Below, one piece after another: positions 11,201 through 21,628 of a stretch of DNA of 64,000 nt (its first letter is position 1; each line of letters begins with the position of its first letter). Below the pieces are notes generated by a model. It saw only the letters and a list, made by a program, of their open reading frames with translations. It ran no database searches and had not been told where the DNA came from. The position numbers and the translations under genes were made by a program. The DNA comes from Dryas octopetala (lineage: Eukaryota > Streptophyta > Magnoliopsida > Rosales > Rosaceae): the NCBI GenBank assembly GCA_963921425.1, contig OY992833.1, positions 21,041,454 to 21,105,453 of the forward strand, read 5' to 3'.

Positions 11201-14200
11201 AAAATAGTGGTTTGTGCCATATTAAGTTACATAATGGTGTGTGCTCGGAACTATTACACAATCCATTAAACAATTGCCAGCATTACCAACAACATGAGGC
11301 AAGAAAATAGCTCAAAAAATTTCCCGCTTGTCTCAACATAAGCCTGATTAGACTTCATGAAACATACCTTTGCTGCTGCCTCAACTGATCCATATTTGCA
11401 CACAATGATAGAGCAAGAAGATTTTTTAAGAATTTCATCACATGAGGACAAAGAAGGAAAGGAACCAGTAGGAGCAGGGCTACTTGCAGTTGAAAGAGAA
11501 TCTTTGATCCGACTGAGAGGAATATACCTACCATCAGAAAAAATGGATAAATGCACACACAAATTCAGCAATAAATAATTTTTTATGACAGGAACATGAA
11601 ATGCCATCTTTTTGGCAGGAAATGAAAAGTTGCACTTGAAAAAAAGCACCAAGGATTTAACACCCGCGTAGGCAAACTGTGTACAACAGTCTTTTCATTT
11701 TTTTGGGACTGAAGTGTATACATCAGTTCAAAAGCCACAATAAGAAACAAAATATAAACTAGAAAATGAAAAAGGGAGGAGGTTCTAGACAGGGCATACA
11801 TAGCACAAGATACAGTCATGAATGAAATAAAGAATACCGCAGAACTCCAAAACACTATGGTTGACATTTCTACATATTTTGAACTGAAGCAGAATTGATC
11901 GGCATGCAACATAGTAAAACAATGATCTGTGCTCAAAGAAGACCAGATTCTGAATGTGGACAAGTTGATAATCAGCCAGTAGTGATTTTACACAAATCAT
12001 GAAACAGCAGAAAAAGGGTAAGTACAATATAAAAGTTTGGAGAAAGAACATCATGCACAAAGATCAGCACTCTTCAGGGTTTACCAAGAGCATCATCCTA
12101 ACCCAAACCAAGATCAAATTCAGTATTGCAATTTAATATAGTGACACATAACATGAATAAGCTCCACAAACATTTCACAAGATGCACTGCATCTTCAGCA
12201 GTCAAGAGATTACCAAGAGCATTCATATATACATAAGAAACTGACCTGCAATAATATTCAGGATCTGTCTCCTCTCTTATATCATGCGGACGACATGCAT
12301 CGACTACCATTCGAATCGGTGAGTCACCTCTCTTGATTGATACAATATTCCAGGCATGTGGCATGAAATCCAGGTAACCTCTGAGAAGCTCACAATGTAC
12401 TCTCGGCTCTACCCGATCACATAGATACTATAGCAATTAAGTTTTATGAGATTACAAAACCAAAATAAAGATCAAGGCAAATAAAAGACATCATTACAAA
12501 TACAGTGCTCTATGGGGAATAATTTGGTACAAGAATTACCTTAAATAGCAGTGCTCTATGTCTACAGACACCAAACTGCAAGGTCCCTATAGGAACTATG
12601 ATGGAATTTCGTCTTGCTTTAATAGAACGGAGAGATTTCTCACAGAGATCAGAAAGAATAGTATCTTCAACGGTCTCCACAACTGGTTTGGTAGACAAAC
12701 TAATACAGTCACTGTTTCCAGTTGAGCAGGTGCATATAAAAGGCTTCCTGTAGTTTGAACCAGAAACAGCTTTTCGTGCCCTTACAACAAGCGCACTCCT
12801 ATCAGTCCCTCCAAAATGATCTGATACAACAAGAGCAAGCAATGATGCAATCTGTAGCTCATCGTTCCAATCTCCATCTCTACTTAAACCATTTAACTGC
12901 TTCAAATGAGACACCAATGCTTGGGCAGAGCATGAAATTGCATCCAACTCTTCATCCCTTCCCCTGAAGGTAAAATAAACAATACAGTCATTTAGAGTTG
13001 ACAACCATTATACTAAACTAGCATCAGTAACCCAAAAGGGGGGCTGCAAATATCTGAGTCGACATAAAATACATGCAGAAAATAACCTGTCCACAAGAAT
13101 AACTTCGCGCGAGTCAAGATGGAAATTTTGTTCATAACTCTCTAGTGGCATGAAGGGCCTGTTACGTCCTGCATCATAAAAGCCATCTGGAAGACGGTCT
13201 TCATTATTGCAGAATGAAATATTACTATACTTGTGAGATAGGTATGAACTATCATCAGATTTTGGACACTTGCACGGTTTCGATTCATCAACATCCACAT
13301 TAGAGTTATCAACATCCACATCTACATCAGACTTATCAACAGCCACATCTACATCAGAGTTATCAACAGCCACATCTACATCAGATTTATCAACATCCAC
13401 ATCAGAGTTATCCCTCTTGCGCTTGGAAGACCTTTTTGGTATTTCTGGAGATAAGCCTTCATCGTCAGGACCAGATTCAGAAGAAAGAACATCTATGTTG
13501 TCGGGTTTGCATTCTCCATCTTCCTTCATGAGCAGCTCAGAACAATCCCGACCTTTCCACTTCCTGCTGTTGTTTAAGCGTTCTAGACGAGCTCTCTGCT
13601 GCAAATTATACCTTTGCATGCACAATACACCTGATGAGCTATGATGAAAGCCTGTCACAATAATAACAAAATAAAAAATGGTTCCAAATGTATGAGACAA
13701 ATCATGATCAGAGAGAGAGAGAGAACTGATCACCTACAACTAAAGAATAAAAAGAGTAACAATGAAATCCCACAGGCTTACCTCCGTGAGGAGATAGAAT
13801 TTCATCATAGTGCCTCTTGGGATTGGAAGTACTTTTTGATATTTCTGAAGATGAGACTTCATCTTGCTCACCAACAACCTCTTGATTGGTGGCTAACAAT
13901 GCATCACACTCACAACAATCTTGTTCACCACCTTTATCTACTGCAGCAGAGTCAAGACCGACAGATGAACAATTTTCTACATAAGACTCCTTCTTTGAAC
14001 CCATGTCACAATATGCAACATTTTCAGAAGCATTTTCAACTTCACGTTCTCCAGAAAGTAAATCTTTATCATCAATAATGTCTGATGCAACTTCAGGACA
14101 AGATTTAGAAAGAAAATCTATGTTGCTAGGTTTGCATTCTCCATCTTCCTTCATGCATAACAGCTTATAACAATCTTGACCTTTCCACTTCCTGCTGTTG

Positions 14201-14385
14201 TTTAAGCATTCTTGACGAGCTATCTGCTGCAAATTATACATTCGCTTCCACTGCTTACCTGGCCTCCGAATTGTAGAACACCTACTGTTCGATGAAGGTC
14301 CATTAATTAAACTTGATGAGCTATGATGAAAGCCTGTCATAACAATAACAACATAAAATTAGTTCCCAATTATGAGAAGAATCAC

Positions 14386-14437
<52 letters not shown>

Positions 14438-17400
14438 GATTAACTAGAACTAAAGACTAAAAAGAGTATAGCAAATTACATTTAAATCAATAAAACATTT
14501 CAATATTACATAATGGTCAATGTAGATTTTCTTTTCCCATAAAGGTCAATGGGTTTTGAAATTTTATCTCACTTTAGTCACTATGCCAATCCACTTGCTA
14601 ATGTCATCATGTCTTTGATGCGTTGGAAAATACTAATTTTCCCATTCCGTTTTTTTTTACTGATGGGAGTAAAATTACAATGTTGCCCTTGATTTAGTTT
14701 AGGGTATATAAATAAGGTTTAGGGTTTAGAAATGGGGTTTTGGGTATATAAATGGGGTTTAGAGTTTAAAATTAGGGTTATAGAGATTATGGCTTAGGGT
14801 TTAGGTCTCGGGTTTTGGGCAACCCGGGAGCTAAACCCTAAGCCATTTTGATGCGTAGCCGTCAAACACAAACCTAATACAAATCTAAATTTGCATAGTA
14901 ATGTATGTTTATTGATCTATTGTAATTTTTCTTTTTTCATTTTGGTCAATAGTGACTAAAACGTAATTATGAAAAAGTGCATTGATTAATATGTAATCTT
15001 GAAAAGTTTATTGATTTATTTGTAATTAGCCCAAAAGAGTAACAATGTGATTCTACACCCTTACCTATGTGAGAAAGAATTTCATCATTCTCCTGAATGG
15101 CAGTATCATACATATCCATTGAGGAACTGCTTGAATCCTCATTGGACGTGTCTTTCCTATTTCCTTCCAAGTTGCAGCATATCCATGAAGGTATTTGACA
15201 GTAATTGAGAAGCTTGTTGTACTGAACCATAAAGAAGAATCAGAAGAATCATGAAACAAACCATGCTAGGTTTTCAGATCAGATTTCAATTTAAAAGATC
15301 AACTAAATAATGATGATTCTAAAAGAAACGTAGAATATACATACCACATAACAACAATAAAAAAGTAAACTGAAAACTTAATGAATGAACAGCTGGATGT
15401 CATCACCACTCTCTTCCACAAGCAAACCACAAGAGCTCATCAATAAATATTAATAATCTAATAATAATCAATGACACTGAATGCGTGTCAGAAAACATAC
15501 AATAGCTGAGATGAAAATAAACCAAGCTAAGAACGTGTGTTTGTGTGTGTGTCAGAGAGAGAAAAATAGAATCAACATGAATTAAAAATGTATGCGCAGC
15601 ATGGTCACAAGAAACATGATAACCTATGATTTGACCAGAGATTGTTCCTGTACTCATTTATAAAGGGTTTAGGTGGCAGGGCACAAAGAAAAATTAAGAA
15701 CGAGGGCACCTTGAAGAGAGCAGCAAGAGAATGTGATTTTTATTTTTATTTTCTACAAGTTAAGAAGAATAATCTATGCAATAAAAGAATACCTCAATCC
15801 AAGGAATTAAACTATAGAATGTCATTAATGTAAATTAAAAAAGAATGTAAAACCTGAAAAGGAATACTTAACTATAATACTCTGAGTTCTTGGTTGTAGG
15901 TAAGTACCTGAAGGTTCAAATTCTGGAGGTTATGCATCAAGCCAAGTTCAAGAGACCCCAATGACATCAACCTGTTATTTGACAGGTCCAAGTTCTCCAA
16001 CCTTTGCAAAGAGGACAAAGCTGAAGGTAGTTCTACTAATTTATTATTAGCAACTTTCAATGAGATCAAGGCATTTAAATTACTAATTTCGGCTGGCAAA
16101 CTCTTCATCTTATTGAATGACAAATCAAGATATTCCAAATTGTTTAAGCAGCCAAATTCTGGAGGAAGGTATCTGCAGGAAAAACACCACGAAATGCATC
16201 AAGTTAAAATAGGCAACTGTTTTTCTACATTTTGGAACTGAAAAAACCAATGATCATCATGAAATAGAGGCCTAATTGCCTAAATATACAAGCATTCCTA
16301 ACCCAAATTTACGGTTTTATCAGATAATAACAATAATTCCACTCAAGTGCTAACCACATACAAATAATGAATACTATCATTATCAGATCCCTAAAATCAA
16401 GACCACCAACAAAACTCTAATGTGCATTTTATAATACAAATTTACTTCGATTCAATTTCCTCAAATAATCCCCAATTACCTTTGACACGTTTCATGTTTC
16501 TTTTCGCCAAGATCAATAAAATAAATCAATAACGAAAAAAATGTTCTTAGAGATCTCACGTTCCCAATATATTAAACATTGCAGAGACTATATTACAGCA
16601 TAGGATGTGCATCAGCATCTTAATTCCCCAATATTAAGTTCTCAATGTCTGATCCAATTACTTCTAATTTCTCTTCTTTTTTTAACTTTTGGGGGTTTAT
16701 TAGCAGTTGTGTATTGTAGATGAATTGTATAACCACCACTGTGCAGATATTAAGACCGCCACAAAATTTCAGACTGTTGAGCATCAATGACATACAAAGT
16801 TCATTAACAAAATCAAGACTATCTCCTTACAAAAAATCAAGCAACATCAACATCTAGACATAAACACACAAGCACTTATGAAGCCATCCTGCTTCTTCAT
16901 CAGGCCTACCTATATAATTAGCTGCAAAGATGGGCACATAGATTTAAAAAAAAAAAACACTACAAAGTTACGAGTGATCCTAGCAGCTTAAGCTTCACTC
17001 ATTTAGAACCCCGCCAATACGCACAATGCTAAAACCATTAAGGAGTTTAAGTTTATGTGAGCTCATCACATAACAATAAATATTTAAGCTTTATACTTGT
17101 CAAAACAGTTCCAAAGCACAAACTTTGATAGCATGTGTACAATCTCACTAAAAATACAATCCAAAACAACTGTTCACTTGTTTTTCTGCCACATTTACTC
17201 AGCAACCACTGCAACCGTTGAGCAGAAAATAAGCTTACCTTATAGAGAAGTGGCAAACGGAGAGCTTGGTCAGGCACTTGAGCCCAGCAATCTCGCTCAA
17301 TATCAGCAGCGAAGACCGAGATGGCACTTTGGAAAGCTCAAGCTCCTTCAAGCCTTTCAATTTATTCAATGGCAACCCACCAAACCCTGCCGGTAACTTC

Positions 17401-17759
17401 ACCTGCAAGCATTCCAACCCCACCAAGTTCCCATAGTCCTCCGACGCAACTAGCGACGAAGACGAGAACATATTAATCTCATTCCCGAAGAACTTCAGCG
17501 TCCTCAGCCGCTTGAGACCGCCAATAGACTTGGGCAATAAATTAAACACGTTTTTGTACAAATACAAAGCCCCCACGTCGTCTTCAGAATTCTCCGAAAT
17601 CGGAAAATCCAAGCTTTTGCCGGAAATGTCGAGAACCGGCTCATCGTCGTCGGCAGTGGCAGTGTCAATGTCTTCCACAGTAGAATTGGAGACTTCTGAT
17701 TCGTCTTCCAGTTGTTTAGGGTTTTCGGCGGCAGTTTCGTCCGAATTGGGGACTTGCAT
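8222..17759 (-). CDS. LRR / EDR1-like / protein-kinase protein, 12 exons
   Basis: Probable cytoplasmic LRR-kinase of the plant family related to Arabidopsis At1g04210 (from memory). Exons in transcript order: 17759-17239, 16172-15908, 15221-15065, 14333-13782, 13651-13087, 12963-12540, 12427-12246, 11527-11368, 9962-9735, 9646-9296, 8964-8863, 8455-8222. All junctions are GT-AG, phases agree, and the product is 1,246 residues. Exons 1-3 carry leucine-rich repeats (YLDLSFNKMKSLPAEISNL). Exons 4-5 are a hydrophilic, acidic linker. Exons 6-7 resemble the transglutaminase-like EDR1/CTR1 region (CRHRALLFK, PHAWN, VDACRPHDIREETDPE). Exons 8-12 are the kinase: candidate beta-3 Lys942 (EAAAK), HRDIKSEN with HRD at 1058-1060, and PRWMAPE. 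The magnesium motif is DFD (1085-1087) rather than DFG, which I believe is normal for this family. No signal peptide or membrane segment is visible. Oddities: exon 4 duplicates part of exon 5, intron 8 holds a LINE and intron 3 a MITE. The substrate is unknown. Confidence 0.88.
10243..10990 (-). mobile_element. 5'-truncated LINE (L1-type) insertion
   Basis: The insertion occupies 10261-10972 in intron 8 of the kinase gene. Perfect 18-bp target duplications TTCAAAGATCATCAATAT flank it at 10243-10260 and 10973-10990. A T tract at its left end is the complement of a 3' poly(A) tail, so the element lies on the minus strand, the same strand as the host gene. Its remaining frame (10886-10419) encodes the zinc-binding RVT-associated domain found after plant L1 reverse transcriptases: CILCKAGEESVDHVFLHC, then a Trp-rich stretch. 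The reverse transcriptase and endonuclease are absent. Confidence 0.9.
13288..13411 (-). repeat. 27-bp minisatellite coding an acidic 9-residue repeat
   Basis: Inside exon 5 of the kinase gene, about four units of a 9-codon repeat of the type KSDVDVAVD/NSDVDVAVD are in frame. The tract is strongly acidic and sits in the linker between the LRRs and the EDR1-like region. In-frame unit gain or loss would leave the rest of the protein unchanged. Confidence 0.85.
14390..14435. repeat. (GA)23 microsatellite in kinase intron 3
   Basis: An uninterrupted GA tract lies just upstream of exon 4. The paralogous position in intron 4 (about 13711-13724) holds a much shorter GA tract, so the tract was carried along by the exon duplication and then diverged in length. 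Confidence 0.9.
14473..15026. mobile_element. MITE with long inverted termini, in kinase intron 3
   Basis: The left end (AAATTACATTTAAATCAATA) matches the reverse complement of the right end (AATTACAAATAAATCAATAA) and similarity continues inward for about 60 bp. TAGC occurs on both sides and could be the target duplication. The interior has TTTAGGG-like tracts and a strong hairpin: 24-bp arms at 14791-14814 and 14821-14844, two mismatches, 6-base loop, with perfect outer arms GGCTTAGGGTTTAG. There is no coding capacity. Confidence 0.65.
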
Positions 17760-18286
17760 TGAAACTTAAGGCCGCAATTTGGGAAGAAAAAAAACAGGAA
17801 TATGATTGGCTTGGCTGAGAGATTTGTTTGGGAGGTGAGAAAATATAGGATAAATGGCATTGAGCGAAAGAATGGCAGAAAGAGTATGAGAGGGAAAACG
17901 AGAGAAAATCGAAAAGAGGAGCGAGGAAGTAGACCGACCGCTCCTTGTTGGCGAATAAGAAGAGAGAGAGAGAGAGAGAAACCCTAGAATGTAGTCCTTA
18001 CTGTAGTTTCCCCGAAGCAAGTACATGTACATGTAGTTTCCTTATGTCAATCAACCATGGTGAATTGACCAAAAAAACCAAAAATCAATGGTGTGAATAT
18101 GTTAATTTTTAAGAGATAATTAAGGTTAAGTCTTAAAAAAAAAAAAAAAAGTTTTAGATGGAAATTGAGACTGTTTTAAAATTTATAAAAAAAATTCTTT
18201 TAATTCATAATAAAGTCTTTTAATTTATAAGAAATTTTTTTTAATTCATAATAAAGTCTTTTTAATTTATAAGAAAATTATTTTAA
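17760..18286 (-). promoter_or_regulatory. 5' leader and upstream region of the kinase gene
   Basis: Upstream of the kinase ATG is a CT-rich leader on the coding strand (GA tract at 17960-17979 on the plus strand), typical of plant 5' UTRs. No clear TATA box was identified. At about 18180-18286 units like AATTCATAATAAAGTCTTTT recur; the first Helitron is inserted into this array, so the promoter may extend into or be limited by the element. Confidence 0.4.
18180..18286. repeat. Short tandem array interrupted by Helitron copy 1
   Basis: AATTCATAATAAAGTCTTTT followed by AATTTATAAGAAA occurs about twice before the Helitron and resumes immediately after it at 27241 (TTATAATAAAGTCTTTT). Removing 18287-27240 rejoins TTTTAA to TTATAATAAAG and restores a further unit lacking one base. 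Confidence 0.8.
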
Positions 18287-18797
18287 TCTATATATATAAA
18301 GCAAACAGGGCTATTAGGTGAAATTTTCAAAATACCAAAAAATGCCCATGCTTATATTCAAATGTCAATTTTAACAAATGTTATCAATAGAGGGTACAAT
18401 GGTAAAACAAATCAACTAATTAAAAAATTGAAAAACCAAAAAGAAAAGTAAAAAGAGAACATGCTCCTAAAAAAGGGGAACCATAAATGAACTACATATA
18501 TTTCTTCTCCCCAAGTTAACGTATTGCACTCCCACTCCACTTTCCTGAATTTATTCTCTCCACCAAGACTTCACCTTCATCCATTTTTGAGTGAAGCTCA
18601 AAAGTAAAGGATTCAAGGTTCTTTCCACCTTCGATTAGGGAAAATTGGATTTTCCCTGTAAGTTTCTTTTTGTCTCCAACTTCCTTTTTATATTATTTCA
18701 ATTTATTAATTCCATGATTCTCTTATTTAATTAAATACAGACTAATTAGAATGCTGGACGTATTCCCAAGCTTTTTTTTTGTTACAATTTAGGGTTC

Positions 18798-18947
18798 TGA
18801 AGTCTGGCTTTTTTTTTTTGTCGAAACTGATTAAGCCCAGACGCAAAGGCAGATGAGGGAAGAAACCCAGTCCAAAGCCAAATGCAAACAAATACAGGAG
18901 AAAAAGAACAATAAAACAGAAGAAGTAGATTTTATGAAGTCTGGCTT
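18798..18947 (-). mobile_element. Short retroposon nested in Helitron copy 1
   Basis: A 124-bp insertion (18811-18934) is bounded by perfect 13-bp duplications TGAAGTCTGGCTT (18798-18810 and 18935-18947). It starts with a T tract, the complement of a poly(A) tail, so it is a SINE or truncated LINE end on the minus strand. The same insertion with the same duplications is in Helitron copy 2, so it predates the split of the two copies. Confidence 0.8.
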
Positions 18948-19601
18948 ACTATTAGGTAATCATTCATCTCATGATGTGTTTCAACATATTTAAGTTATGT
19001 AATGTGTTTGGTAATGTTTTTCCTATTTGATATATGTTTCATTTTAATTTGTTTATTCCTCATCACTCTTTTTATTTTTTTCATTTTAATTCAATATTTG
19101 AGATCATAGACAAGAGTCGATTGCCAGAGTAGAGTAACATATGCCTCTAAATTGGTAATTTACTATCATTTTTGTCTTTTTCCTTTTTAATTTTACATTA
19201 TTGTCTTTGAGACTAAAGTTTCAGTTTTGAATTTATTTTACTGATTTTTCATGTGTGTCCTGGGGTTCTAGGCTATGGATCATTTAATTCCGTCTCTTTC
19301 TTTTAGTACTTCAATTCTTGGTTGCAGACCTTCCTTTTTTTTTTTTTTTTTTTTAATTTTTACAGGAGTTTTTTATATGGTTGTGATTGGTTGATGAGAA
19401 AGTGAGGAAAAGGGAAACAAATCAAAATGAGAATTGCCGTTTATAAGAATTTCATTGTATAGGGTGTGTTGAATAGTTCTAATTTTTTGCTTTGCTTTGT
19501 TTTCTTTTTGAATTTTCTGGGATCTGTTTTCTTTTTTTCTTTTTTTGGGCGAACCCACTATTTTGTTTGGTTGGTGAGGAAAGTGCACGCAAAATCAATT
19601 A

Positions 19602-19697
19602 TGACATGTATCACTTTAAAATTTTTAATTACCATTTTAAGTTGTTGTTGTGACATGTATCACTTTTCAATTTTTAATTACCATTTAAAGTTGTTCC
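19602..19697. repeat. 49-bp tandem duplication in the Helitron leader
   Basis: TGACATGTATCACTT begins at 19602 and again at 19651, followed in both by TTTTTAATTACCATTT and a GTTGTT tail. Two imperfect units, no coding potential. The twin Helitron has the same pair at 39489-39584. Confidence 0.8.
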
Positions 19698-21628
19698 TGT
19701 TTATGCATATGGGCATATGCACATATGGGTTTATGTTGATCTGGTGTATTTATGTTAACCTTTTGTATACATCTATTATGGTTAAGTTCCATTTGTATAT
19801 TTGGTGGAACTTTTGAGAAGTGTGGGTTTGAGCAAATTAAGTAAATAGCACCATCTATTTGGTTGACGAAAAAGTATGTGTGGGGCGGAAAAAGTATTGA
19901 TGGGGTTTCACTTCAATTTAAGCTTATGGATAAACCAAATATATGACCACAAGATTGAATGGTGAAATATAATGTCTATGGACTGCCCTACACTGTTCAG
20001 TGAACATGTTACTAAAGTTGATGGGTCATGAGTTTAGTAACCTACCATTTTCCTTTTTAATTTTTGGTTTATTGGGTGTTGGTTCATGCATTGAGAAATT
20101 ACTAATATTTGAGTGGTTAGTTGATGTTATTGTATTTAAAAGTGTTTTTGTGTGTAGATGTGATGATTTGTTTTCATGTTTCAGAACCGGTTAGAATTTG
20201 CTTAAGGTGGTTCTGGGGTTGTAACGTTGTCAAAGACTACTTGGTCCCTTCATTACTCTGTATTAATACAGTTTACTTTTTATTGTTTCTCACTTCAATA
20301 TTAGAAAGTTGGCAACAAAAAGAAAAATGAAGTTTGTTTGGTACTTTTCTTCTGTTTACTTCATATTAAGTCTACTATTGATCGGTGGAAATTGTAAAGG
20401 TTTTTGTTTTAGAAATTGGGTCAAATTTGTTATTGTTCTCTAGGAATCACATAATATATATTGGATTGTTTGATGGCATAAAGGGCATCCATTTCAGATA
20501 CATCAGTTCTGATGGCCTACACAATTCTGATGGCCTAATGCTAATATAGTGAATATATCTTTCTATTTGGTGTACGGATTGGCACTGCCGTTCTAGGTTG
20601 AGTCCACTAATTGTGTGTGCATGTATTTGTTTGGATTATTAATGCATTCCTCTGAATTTTGTGTACAATTTTCATATGAATTTTGTGAGGAGAACAATAA
20701 CATTGTTTGCTTTGTTTATTAAACTTTTTTTTTATTTCTTGGTTTATTAATTCTTATATTAACAAGGATTTGATTTTTGCAGATGTTTCATGTGGATCAT
20801 AGAGTTGGTGGAAGTTTAAGAGTGGAGACATTTTTTGATTAATTTGCCTTTTTCCCGGGCTACTATTCTTAAGAACATAAATTATGCACAATTGAGATTG
20901 GAAGTAGCAAGAAGAGCTCTCTTTGTATGATTCAAATTATTATCGAATGAAATTTGTGCAGAAATAATGGTTATAAGATCATAAGCATGCAGAGGAAGCC
21001 TTGCAAGTTTCGATGAGATTGGTTTGGAATATTTTTTTCTCCAGCTCTCTATCCATTTATGCATGTGGTGATCATCAAATTGAGGTGCATTTTACTATTA
21101 GAGATCTCTATGCTCTTATAGTCTTATACAGCGATTTGACTATGTAGAATTTATTTTATTTTTTGTAATTGATTACTTATGAGAAGGTATTGATGTAATT
21201 GGTATTCTCTGTGTTAGTAGAAATCAATTGTCCTCCATTCAAGCCTAATATGCAAATCCATATCAACACATATTTATAATGTGCATAGCTGACTAATCAT
21301 TTTTTTTTTCTTTTTTCTTTTGCTTATGCATTCACCCATGCATCTTTTTTTTGGCTGTCACATTTATTCTAGATTTTTGAGTTACATATAGAAACCTCTA
21401 AATATGTCTAAATGATTCTTATAATGATGGTGTGATTTTACCTTCTCTGAGTGCAGCCCATCACAAATATTTGGGATTGTAGTCAATCAACATGGTTGTC
21501 GTTAAGCTAATTTTAAAGTGCACCATGATATAAAAAAACTTCACTGATAATTTTCCTTCAAAATAAAATGAACCCCACCCTAATTTTTTCACACGTCTTT
21601 ATTTTATCCTTATTTTTTTTTTTATAGG

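Noticed and set aside
19466..20330. Several 60-116-codon open frames in the Helitron leader (and their twins at 39353-40217)
   Set aside because: Composition is Phe/Leu/Tyr-rich as expected from T-rich non-coding DNA. They overlap each other and show no motifs.
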